A stretch of 13,378 nucleotides of DNA from an uncultured Collinsella sp. (GTDB lineage Bacteria > Actinomycetota > Coriobacteriia > Coriobacteriales > Coriobacteriaceae), in the NCBI GenBank assembly GCA_902492545.1, contig CABULX010000060.1, positions 1-13,378 on the forward strand, written 5' to 3'. Numbering within the stretch: position 1 is the first letter of the stretch; each line of letters opens with the position of its first letter. This document shows positions 8,248 through 13,249 of the stretch, one piece after another. The notes beneath the pieces are model-generated. The model searched no databases. It was not told the origin of the DNA and worked only from the letters and a program-made list of their open reading frames with translations. The position numbers and the translations under genes were made by a program.

Positions 8248-8774
8248 CCGAGCACCTCCTTTTTGTATTGGCTGTATGCGCAGACCATCTCTTGATAACT
8301 CCGCTCCGAAGGCGACGACGCCAGCGCCTCGCCCTCGTCGAATATAAGCCGTTCGAGCAGTCCCCAATCAAGTCGGTCGACGAATGCCTGGCTATGAAGA
8401 TCGATGATGTCGTTCGGACGACAGGCATAGAGCTTCATTACCGCCAGGTCCTCCAAGGATGGCGTAAAGTACCTGATAAAGCGCGCCCCAATATCCAAGG
8501 GAATCAAACGATCTTCGTAATTGAACGGCATCTGATTACAATATGCCACCGCCATACCATTCACCTCGGGGTATCGAGCTATGATCTCGCGGAGGCACCT
8601 ATCTGCCTCAAACACATCAATGTCATGTGTAACCGAACGATTCGTCACATCGTTTAGCATGAAGGCGCTTCCTCCCACCAATACAACGTTCGGCCTGTCG
8701 TCTCTTGGACCTATTTCCAGCTCCGCCTCTTCGTCAATGCCCAAAAGAGTCTGCTCTAAATCCTGCTTATACAT
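8244..8774 (-). CDS. Minimal nucleotidyltransferase (AbiEii/DUF6036-like), possible toxin
   Basis: This 176-aa protein has the nucleotidyltransferase fold signature: VLVGGSAFML (31-40, glycine-serine loop) followed by THDIDVFEAD (49-58), where D51 and D53 are the expected metal-binding aspartates. A later conserved-looking block, SLEDLAVMKLYACRPNDIIDL (starting at 106), fits the Lys/Arg/Asp cluster of AbiEii-type and DUF6036 proteins. Such enzymes transfer nucleotides to RNA or protein targets; several are toxins of type IV or MenT-like systems, but the substrate here is unknown. The ATG at 8774 has AGGA six nt upstream. The TGA stop overlaps the TTG start of the HTH gene, so the two are translationally coupled. 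The leader is A/T-rich, unlike the flanking DNA, in keeping with an accessory or acquired locus. Confidence 0.78.
   Translation of the reverse strand: MYKQDLEQTLLGIDEEAELEIGPRDDRPNVVLVGGSAFMLNDVTNRSVTHDIDVFEADRCLREIIARYPEVNGMAVAYCNQMPFNYEDRLIPLDIGARFIRYFTPSLEDLAVMKLYACRPNDIIDLHSQAFVDRLDWGLLERLIFDEGEALASSPSERSYQEMVCAYSQYKKEVLG
8254..8262 (-). promoter_or_regulatory. Strong Shine-Dalgarno fixing the TTG start at 8247
   Basis: The minus strand reads AAAGGAGGT, six nt before a TTG that shares two bases with the upstream TGA stop. This near-perfect anti-16S match inside the end of the nucleotidyltransferase gene is the main reason for choosing a TTG start, and it suggests the second protein is made in good amount. 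Confidence 0.75.
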
Positions 8775-8897
8775 AGCAAATCCTATTATTATTTATCTTC
8801 AATAATACTATTCAGTCGCACGACAGGACCCACAGGATGCAAGAATTCTGCTCGTGGCGATAATTCGTACACCCTGGAAGTCCTAATGTGACAAACG
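8775..8897 (-). promoter_or_regulatory. A/T-rich intergenic region, presumed promoter of the nucleotidyltransferase pair
   Basis: This 123-bp gap separates the 144-aa membrane protein from the nucleotidyltransferase. The last 45 bases before the ATG are strikingly A/T-rich, with TAGTATTATT as a -10-like stretch; no convincing -35 is placed at 16-18 bp. An AGAATTCT palindrome lies at about 8842-8849. No terminator for the gene upstream is visible. Confidence 0.35.
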
Positions 8898-9332
8898 CTA
8901 ACTCTCCCAGCCGGCGCGGATGGTTGTTGCGACATCGCCTAGGCGCTGGCCCAGGGCCGCTAGATGCTGGAGCACCTCATTGGGCGAGGCACCGTTGAGA
9001 ATGCACGTGAGGGCATATGAGGCCAAGAAGATTGCCGCAAGTCCTAGCGGAATGAGCACGATCATCGCCAATGTGCGCAGGCGCTGGCCCACGCGGCGAC
9101 GACGCGCACGACGCTTGTCGAACGCGAGCTCCTGCGCATATGAATCTTGCTGTACGGAATAGGCCTCTGGTGCCGATTCGCACCCGGGCACGGCTGCAGG
9201 TACAGCAGCGGGCACGACGTTTTGCACGGGCGCCTGGTTGGCAACCCCTTGCATTTGCATCTCTATAAGCCGCCGCTGCTGCCGCAGCATGCGCTCGGCT
9301 TGTTGCTGTGGGGTCTCAAGAAACAGGTCCAT
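8898..9332 (-). CDS. Single-span membrane protein of unknown function
   Basis: No family is recognised. The 144-aa product starts at the ATG at 9332 (MDLFLETPQQ), with GGAGG five nt upstream. An N-terminal Gln/Arg-rich helix (about residues 8-30, QQQAERMLRQQRRLIEMQMQ) is followed by an Ala/Pro/Val linker, then a dense basic patch (KRRARRRRVGQRLR) directly before one hydrophobic span (LAMIVLIPLGLAAIFLASYAL). By the positive-inside rule the N-terminal two thirds should be cytoplasmic, with a short C-terminal helix (LQHLAALGQRLGDVATTI) outside. It looks like a small scaffold or regulatory membrane protein; function is not inferred. It is monocistronic in appearance, with a long repeat-bearing leader. 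Confidence 0.75.
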   Translation of the reverse strand: MDLFLETPQQQAERMLRQQRRLIEMQMQGVANQAPVQNVVPAAVPAAVPGCESAPEAYSVQQDSYAQELAFDKRRARRRRVGQRLRTLAMIVLIPLGLAAIFLASYALTCILNGASPNEVLQHLAALGQRLGDVATTIRAGWES

Positions 9333-9585
9333 GTTGGCCTCCAAAATCGGAGCGTTCGACGCTTACGACCAGCATCCCGCACCGCCATGACCGCGACAAC
9401 GCAATCGCCGGCAATAGCCACAAAGTTTCTTTTGCTCAAAAGCTGTCGAAAAGCTCAACAACTCCCCTACCAGCACTTTCTCTGAGCTTTTTTCGCCAGC
9501 AATCTTTTGGCCTTCCACCCTTACGCCAACTGACCAAAATCTAACCAAAAGCTTGACGAAAATTGTGGAGACCGGGACCCCACAC
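9333..9585 (-). other. Repeat-rich non-coding leader of the 144-aa membrane protein gene
   Basis: About 250 bp without a supported gene. It holds an 11-bp tandem direct repeat on the plus strand (CTGACCAAAAT at 9530-9540, CTAACCAAAAG at 9541-9551), an inverted repeat CGAAAAGCTCA (9447-9457) with TGAGCTTTTTTCG (9483-9495), and a palindrome CTTTTG-CT-CAAAAG (9429-9442). AGCTTTT or its complement occurs four times. The stretch is much more A/T-rich than neighbouring coding DNA. It is probably promoter and operator DNA for the membrane protein; no known riboswitch or small RNA was recognised. Confidence 0.45.
9411..9439 (-). promoter_or_regulatory. Candidate promoter for the 144-aa membrane protein gene
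   Basis: The minus strand has TTGAGC (9439-9434), a 17-bp spacer and TATTGC (9416-9411), about 78 bp before the ATG. The -35 fits the vegetative consensus moderately and the -10 poorly. The -35 sits within the CTTTTG-CT-CAAAAG palindrome, so a protein bound there would block polymerase. Confidence 0.35.
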
Positions 9586-9613
9586 AAAAAGTGCCGCCCC
9601 AAAGGGGCGGCAC
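9586..9613 (-). terminator. Intrinsic terminator, copy A of a repeated terminator
   Basis: On the minus strand GTGCCGCCCC (9613-9604), a TTT loop and GGGGCGGCAC (9600-9591) form a perfect 10-bp stem followed by TTTTT (9590-9586). It ends the transcript of the 210-aa membrane protein. Stem, U-tract and the preceding GTTTGTGT context are nearly identical to the terminator at 10514-10543. Confidence 0.9.
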
Positions 9614-9655
9614 ACAAACCAATCTATTAGCCAAAACTCGTTGGCAAGCCCGCGT

Positions 9656-9741
9656 CGTCAGACCCGCGGCGCATGCCTTTGCCTCGCGTGACTCTGCGAA
9701 GCCGTGAGCGAGAGGGAAAGGGATGCGCCGCGGGTCTGACG
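9656..9741 (-). repeat. Long fold-back palindrome, copy A
   Basis: Perfect 19-bp arms at 9656-9674 and 9723-9741 (CGTCAGACCCGCGGCGCAT and its complement) enclose 48 nt. The stem continues imperfectly through CCTTTGCCTC opposite GAGAGGGAAAGG. The inner 36 nt (9681-9716) match copy B at 33 positions, while the outer arms are unrelated to those of copy B. It lies in the 3' untranslated region of the 210-aa membrane protein, 42 bp before the terminator. It may be a repeated intergenic element or an RNA stability or processing structure. Confidence 0.85.
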
Positions 9742-9743
9742 TC

Positions 9744-9778
9744 CGGAGCGGTGAAACCAGCAGTTGCCCTGCGCTCCG
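9744..9778 (-). repeat. Short inverted repeat with a 13-mer shared with copy B
   Basis: CGGAGCG (9744-9750) is complementary to CGCTCCG (9772-9778). The minus-strand 13-mer CGGAGCGCAGGGC (9778-9766) starts 17 nt after the stop of the 210-aa gene. The same 13-mer begins copy B 19 nt after the rubrerythrin stop. It appears to mark the upstream end of the composite element. Confidence 0.6.
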
Positions 9779-9795
9779 TGGTCGGTGAGGACAGA

Positions 9796-10428
9796 CTACA
9801 TGCCCGCGAGACCGCGGGCGGCGGTGGCGCACATAAACGCCAAGGCTAAAATCACGAGCGAGCCCGCAATGTCTGCCAGCACGCCCATTGCACGACGCTC
9901 AAACAACCAGCTCTCAAAGTGCGGGGCGACGTTGCGCCAAACACGCCACAGCAAGATGCCCATACCGATGACGCCTGGGATATTGAGCAGTAGGATCTCG
10001 GAGCACAAAAGACCGATCAGGTTGCCGGCGGCAAAACCAGCGTCGCCCTCGCAGTATTTGCGATAAATCATGTACAACATGTACGCCACAAACGGCTGCA
10101 GGCACGCAGAGATAAACGTAACCACCATCGAGGGGTCCTGAGAAAAGACATCGGTGAGTTTATCGACACTCGTGGCATCTTTCGAAGCCAAGAACAAGCC
10201 AATGACCACCACGGGCACCACGCCCAAGATAACCTCGACCAGAGTAAACAACTTAGCAGTCAGATCCTCGCTAGCCGTATTGAGGTGAGGCGCCCACTCA
10301 GGATGAGCATGCGCGCCAACCTTCTTGTCCTTCTCGACACGATCGACCTTTTTACCCTCGGCAACCCGACGACCAGGATCCTTGCGAGTTCCCGCCGCAG
10401 CAACCCGAGCCCGAGACTTCTTACCCAT
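9796..10428 (-). CDS. Multi-span membrane protein of unknown function
   Basis: No family is recognised. The 210-aa product starts at the ATG at 10428 (MGKKSRARVA); an in-frame GTG at 10437 lacks a properly spaced ribosome site, whereas GAGG precedes the ATG by 8 nt. The first 40 residues are strongly basic and probably disordered. Hydrophobic spans lie near 62-82, 100-122, 133-162 (long enough for one or two passes) and 183-204, giving four or five membrane helices. Polar loops carry YRKYCEGDAG and WRVWRNVAPHFESW. No catalytic motif is evident. A -10-like TACACT occurs at 10471-10476 on the minus strand without a clear -35. It is bounded by the rubrerythrin terminator upstream and its own terminator downstream, so it is a single-gene unit. 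Confidence 0.75.
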   Translation of the reverse strand: MGKKSRARVAAAGTRKDPGRRVAEGKKVDRVEKDKKVGAHAHPEWAPHLNTASEDLTAKLFTLVEVILGVVPVVVIGLFLASKDATSVDKLTDVFSQDPSMVVTFISACLQPFVAYMLYMIYRKYCEGDAGFAAGNLIGLLCSEILLLNIPGVIGMGILLWRVWRNVAPHFESWLFERRAMGVLADIAGSLVILALAFMCATAARGLAGM

Positions 10429-10513
10429 AACCAACACCTCACAAGAGGAAACGAATAGCCAACGCTACCCAGTGTACCCTCTAAGCAACGTCACCGCCCC
10501 AACCGGCCCCCAC

Positions 10514-10543
10514 AAAAACGTGCCGCCCCATAAGGGGCGGCAC
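10514..10543 (-). terminator. Intrinsic terminator, copy B (ends rubrerythrin transcript)
   Basis: GTGCCGCCCC (10543-10534), a TTAT loop and GGGGCGGCAC (10529-10520) form a perfect 10-bp stem followed by G and TTTTT (10518-10514). It lies about 157 bp after the rubrerythrin stop, beyond the fold-back palindrome. Similarity to copy A includes the stem, the U-tract and roughly 25 nt of upstream context (GCTGATAAG...GTTTGTGT). Confidence 0.9.
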
Positions 10544-10592
10544 ACAAACTTCTTATCAGCTTTTCTGTAACGAGCACGCGACGACCCAACGC

Positions 10593-10680
10593 CGGAGCGC
10601 AGGGCGGGAAATGCCTTTGCCTCGCGCGACCCTGCGCAGCCGTGAGCGAGAGGGAAAGGCATTTCCCGCCCTGCGCTCCG
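10593..10680 (-). repeat. Long fold-back palindrome, copy B
   Basis: Perfect 26-bp arms at 10593-10618 (beginning CGGAGCGCAGGGCGGGAAAT and ending GCCTTT) and 10655-10680 enclose 36 nt (10619-10654) that match the core of copy A at 33 of 36 positions. The loop contains CTGCGCAG and a further CTCGC/GCGAG pairing. It starts 19 nt after the rubrerythrin stop and precedes the terminator by 49 bp. As RNA or cruciform DNA the stem would be extremely stable. Confidence 0.88.
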
Positions 10681-10699
10681 CAGCAGCCAGCGCCAAGCG

Positions 10700-11239
10700 C
10701 TAGTAGTTCACCACCTGCTCCTCAAAGTACGCCTTCGGGTGGTTACACACCGGGCACACCTCAGGCGCCTCGGCACCAACGTGCAGGTGCCCGCAGTTCA
10801 GGCACTTCCACACCTTTACGCCCTCACGCTCAAACACCTCGCCCGACTCAATGCGCTCGACAAGCTTGTTATAGCGCTCCTCGTGGGCCTTCTCGACAGC
10901 ACCGACGCCACGGAACTTTGCGGCGATCTCGGTAAAGCCCTCCTCCTCGGCGGTCTTGGCGAACTCGTCGTACATCGTGGTCCACTCGTAGTTCTCGCCC
11001 GCAGCGGCATCACGCAGATTGTCCAGGGTATCGGGGACGGCGCCGTCGTGCAGATACTTAAACCACAGCTTGGCGTGCTCGGACTCGTTGCCCGCCGTCT
11101 CGGCAAAAATATTCGAGATCTGAACGTAGCCGTCCTTTTTGGCCTTGGATGCATAGTAGCGATACTTGGTGTGTGCCTGGGACTCACCGGCAAAAGCGGT
11201 CTCGAGGTTCTTCTTGGTTTGGGAATTCTCAAAATCCAT
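10700..11239 (-). CDS. Rubrerythrin
   Basis: Rubrerythrins are cytoplasmic di-iron peroxidases that reduce hydrogen peroxide in anaerobes, with electrons arriving through a rubredoxin-like Fe(Cys)4 centre. The 179-aa product shows both parts: a ferritin-like four-helix domain (about 1-135) with ligands expected in FAGESQAHTKYRYYA (E19), ETAGNESEHAKLW (E52 and H55) and VEKAHEERY (115-123), and a C-terminal rubredoxin domain with C146-X2-C149 and C162-X2-C165. The ATG at 11239 (MDFENSQTKK) follows AAGGGAAG at suitable spacing; an upstream in-frame TTG would add six residues. It lies downstream of a MutY-like gene and an Rrf2-type regulator on the same strand, after a 114-bp gap that may hold its own promoter. 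All metal-binding motifs are intact. Confidence 0.95.
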   Translation of the reverse strand: MDFENSQTKKNLETAFAGESQAHTKYRYYASKAKKDGYVQISNIFAETAGNESEHAKLWFKYLHDGAVPDTLDNLRDAAAGENYEWTTMYDEFAKTAEEEGFTEIAAKFRGVGAVEKAHEERYNKLVERIESGEVFEREGVKVWKCLNCGHLHVGAEAPEVCPVCNHPKAYFEEQVVNY

Positions 11240-11353
11240 AGGTGTACTTCCCTTCAACGCATGCCGCCCGTAGGCTTCGAGCGGCCTCGTCTCTAGGATG
11301 CCCTCATGCCGAAAATCTAAACCTTACAATCCTGTTCTTCAGATTTGCACAGG

Positions 11354-12259
11354 CTAGATGCTCAGCCAGCGATCGCCCTCAGCTCGGCAAAAGCCCTCAC
11401 GCTCCAGGTCGGCTAGAATGCCCGCGATCAAGTCGCGCTCGACCGGCCCACGCCCAGCCGCCGCTTCCATCTCGTTAACGCCCGCCACGGCATCAGCAAG
11501 CGTAATCCCCGCCGGCTGGCCATCGCGCGCTGCCAGCAACATACGCACGATATGCGCGCGCTTTTGGCGACGCGAGCCCTCAAACTTGGACTGACGGCTA
11601 TAGCCCGCCGAGCGCCTGGACGGATTGGGCAGTGTCTTCTTAAGATATGCGCCATAATCTAGCAGCGCGTAATACCACGCACGCGGCGTGTCGGCATCGT
11701 CTTGAGGAACGGCAAAGGGCGCGATCTCGTCGGTCGCCGCACCAGGGGCCGCCGGACAGGCGGCTTGGATCAGCGGCACCAGCTCGCGATCGGGAACGGC
11801 CGGCACATCGGGAAAGAAATGATGCAAAAAGACCGTGCGCACGTTGGTCTCCAGATACACGCCCGGAAGATCAAACGCAAACGACCGGATACCCTGCGCC
11901 GTTGCCGGGCCAATACCAGGCAGAGCGACCAAGTCACGCGTCTCACGCGGAAACTCCCCGCCCCAGTCCTCTACAACGCGCTGAGCGGCCCCGTGAAGCG
12001 CCAGAGCGCGTCGGTTGTAGCCCATCCCCTGCCAAGCGTCCAAAACATCCGAAGGCGCGGCCTGGGCGAGAGCCTGGACAGTCGGAAAGCGATCGAGCCA
12101 CGCCGGCATGCGCGCCTCCACGCGCGGCACCTGTGTCTGCTGCAGCATGACCTCGGAGAGCCAGATGATATACGGGTCGCGCGTTCGGCGCCACGGAAGG
12201 TCGCGATAACGCAGGACCCCTTCCGAACGAATCATCGAACGAAAGGGGTCCTGAATCAT
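11354..12259 (-). CDS. MutY-like HhH-GPD DNA glycosylase without Fe-S cluster
   Basis: The N-terminal 210 residues resemble the MutY catalytic core, which removes adenine mispaired with oxidised guanine. Seen: LPWRRTRDPYIIWLSEVMLQ (21-40) with the catalytic Glu36, GMGYNRRALALHGAA (78-92), and helix-hairpin-helix LPGIGPATA (113-121). Three things differ from classical MutY. The catalytic Asp position reads VYLETNVRTV, giving E137. The C-X6-C-X2-C-X5-C cluster expected after ALLDYGA (199-205) is absent. The NUDIX-like 8-oxoguanine reader is replaced by a short tail (about 225-301, SKFEGSRRQKRAHIVRML onward) that looks like a winged helix. The length of 301 aa suits a compact subfamily. The ATG at 12259 follows AAGGAG by 7 nt. 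It lies 21 nt after the Rrf2-family gene, so the two form an operon. Substrate specificity is uncertain. Confidence 0.85.
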   Translation of the reverse strand: MIQDPFRSMIRSEGVLRYRDLPWRRTRDPYIIWLSEVMLQQTQVPRVEARMPAWLDRFPTVQALAQAAPSDVLDAWQGMGYNRRALALHGAAQRVVEDWGGEFPRETRDLVALPGIGPATAQGIRSFAFDLPGVYLETNVRTVFLHHFFPDVPAVPDRELVPLIQAACPAAPGAATDEIAPFAVPQDDADTPRAWYYALLDYGAYLKKTLPNPSRRSAGYSRQSKFEGSRRQKRAHIVRMLLAARDGQPAGITLADAVAGVNEMEAAAGRGPVERDLIAGILADLEREGFCRAEGDRWLSI

Positions 12260-12280
12260 GGCTATGCTCCTTATGCGGCG

Positions 12281-12766
12281 CTATTCCTCCCGGTAAGCGC
12301 ACGCGCAGGTGGCGTACTCGGGAAACGCTTCGCGGTCGGCGAACTTGGGATCGACGGCCGGGAACTGGCGGTGAGCGACGATGTCGCCGAGCGAAACGGA
12401 ATCGAGGTAGTCGCGCATCAACGCCTGGGCTCCGGCCCACAGGGGATGATAGCAGCACGCGCCCATGCGCGCACAGTCACCATCGGGCGCGGTGCAATCG
12501 TTCATAACCATAGGACCCTGAACGGCCTCGACGACCTGGCGGATAGTGACGTCGTCCGGACTGACCTTGAGACGCATGCCACCGTGGACGCCACGCAGGC
12601 TCTCCACAATACCGGCCTGGACCAAACCGTGCTGAATCGAGCGGGCAAACGAATACGGGACATTGACCTCTTCGGCAGCGGTGCGAACAGAAAGCAAACA
12701 CTCCGGATCCTCGGCAAGCATCGCCAGCATACGAAGGGCGTAATCAGTCTTCCTCGATATGTCCAT
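12281..12766 (-). CDS. Rrf2-family transcriptional regulator with a cysteine triad
   Basis: Rrf2 proteins (IscR, NsrR, CymR, RsrR) are dimeric winged-helix repressors, many sensing iron-sulphur status, nitric oxide or redox through a cluster. The 161-aa product begins MDISRKTDYALRMLAML, has the winged HTH at about residues 25-66 (SVRTAAEEVNVPYSFARSIQ, then GIVESLRGVHGGMRL), a dimerisation helix, and a C91-X6-C98-X5-C104 triad followed by C105. That spacing is close to IscR and NsrR and supports a 2Fe-2S or 4Fe-4S cluster. A second pair (C154, C156) lies at the C-terminus. The ATG at 12766 follows AAAGGGG; the longer in-frame start at 12874 lacks family similarity. It is cotranscribed with the MutY-like gene and is upstream of rubrerythrin, suggesting oxidative or nitrosative stress control. 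Confidence 0.93.
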   Translation of the reverse strand: MDISRKTDYALRMLAMLAEDPECLLSVRTAAEEVNVPYSFARSIQHGLVQAGIVESLRGVHGGMRLKVSPDDVTIRQVVEAVQGPMVMNDCTAPDGDCARMGACCYHPLWAGAQALMRDYLDSVSLGDIVAHRQFPAVDPKFADREAFPEYATCACAYREE

Positions 12767-12791
12767 TTTTCCCCTTTCAAGGAATACGAAC

Positions 12792-12805
12792 AGCTCGAAC
12801 GAGCT
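12792..12805. repeat. Inverted repeat in the Rrf2-family gene leader
   Basis: AGCTCG-AA-CGAGCT is a perfect 6-bp inverted repeat with a 2-bp centre, located 26-39 bp upstream of the regulator's ATG. It could be an operator for autoregulation or a small leader hairpin. It does not match an Rrf2-family consensus that I know. Confidence 0.4.
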
Positions 12806-12894
12806 CCGGGGCCGAGCTTGTGTCGAGACGCTAAATGACCGCCAGGACATCCAAATGGTAAATCGGATATCCACTGAGTGCCGCGCTTGGAGCG

Positions 12895-12909
12895 AAATGC
12901 ATCAGATGC
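12895..12909. promoter_or_regulatory. Possible operator near the Rrf2-family promoter
   Basis: On the minus strand this reads GCATCTGATGCATTT. It contains the inverted repeat GCATC-T-GATGC and the nonamer GATGCATTT, which equals a half-site of the enterobacterial NsrR motif. It lies just downstream of the candidate -10 at 12927-12932, where a repressor would act. A chance match cannot be excluded. Confidence 0.25.
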
Positions 12910-12926
12910 GGCGCACAGTGCAATTT

Positions 12927-12955
12927 AGTATAACCTAACCCCCTGTCTCGTTGAA
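12927..12955 (-). promoter_or_regulatory. Candidate promoter of the Rrf2/MutY-like operon
   Basis: The minus strand shows TTCAAC (12955-12950), a 17-bp spacer and TATACT (12932-12927). The -10 is strong, the -35 moderate. It implies a leader of roughly 150 nt before the ATG at 12766, containing the inverted repeats noted there. Confidence 0.5.
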
Positions 12956-13084
12956 CAGGTGTTGCGCAACAAAGCTGTTGTTCAGACAGATATACTTATT
13001 GGATTTTACTTGCGTTCCCGAAGGCGCGAGGATTCTGGGCGAAGATGCACCAGGGCGATCGTTCTATCGAAACAAAGTGCATCA
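12956..13084. other. Non-coding stretch between the tRNA terminator and the Rrf2 promoter
   Basis: No gene is supported here. The main feature is a perfect 12-bp palindrome TGTTGCGCAACA at 12960-12971, immediately upstream of the candidate Rrf2 -35 element, followed by CTGTTGTTCA (12975-12984), which partly complements TGAACAG (12952-12958). The rest shows no recognisable RNA or coding signal. Confidence 0.4.
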
Positions 13085-13089
13085 AACGC

Positions 13090-13117
13090 AAAAAGCCACG
13101 TCCGAAGACGTGGCTTT
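13090..13117 (-). terminator. Intrinsic terminator of the tRNA-Asp transcript
   Basis: The minus strand forms AAAGCCACGTC (13117-13107), a TTCG loop and GACGTGGCTTT (13102-13092), closing a C(UUCG)G-type tetraloop, with TTTTT at 13094-13090. The hairpin starts only 8 nt after the encoded CCA end of the tRNA. Confidence 0.92.
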
Positions 13118-13125
13118 AATTGCGT

Positions 13126-13203
<78 letters not shown>

Positions 13204-13249
13204 AGGCAGACGTTCGCGTTTGTTTCCGCTCGCGTGCGCTGCGGGGATT

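Noticed and set aside
9447..9495. Plus-strand terminator reading of AAAAGCTCA...TGAGCTTTTTT
   Set aside because: No plus-strand gene lies upstream and the GC stem is only 5 bp; it is better regarded as an inverted repeat in a regulatory region.
9521..9832. A minus-strand frame through copy A of the repeat, similar in part (PFPLAHG...SREAKA) to another at 10465-10662
   Set aside because: The similarity comes only from the shared palindrome core and terminator sequence. Both frames run through a terminator hairpin and lack ribosome sites. They are repeat-derived artefacts that could be mis-annotated as a protein family.
9656..10680. A CRISPR array or insertion sequence as explanation for the repeats
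   Set aside because: There are only two copies about 0.9 kb apart, with no regular spacers, no transposase, no cas genes and no visible target-site duplication.
11702..12838. A 378-codon plus-strand frame opposite the MutY-like and Rrf2 genes
   Set aside because: It spans two real minus-strand genes with good ribosome sites and known domains; no motif in the plus product.
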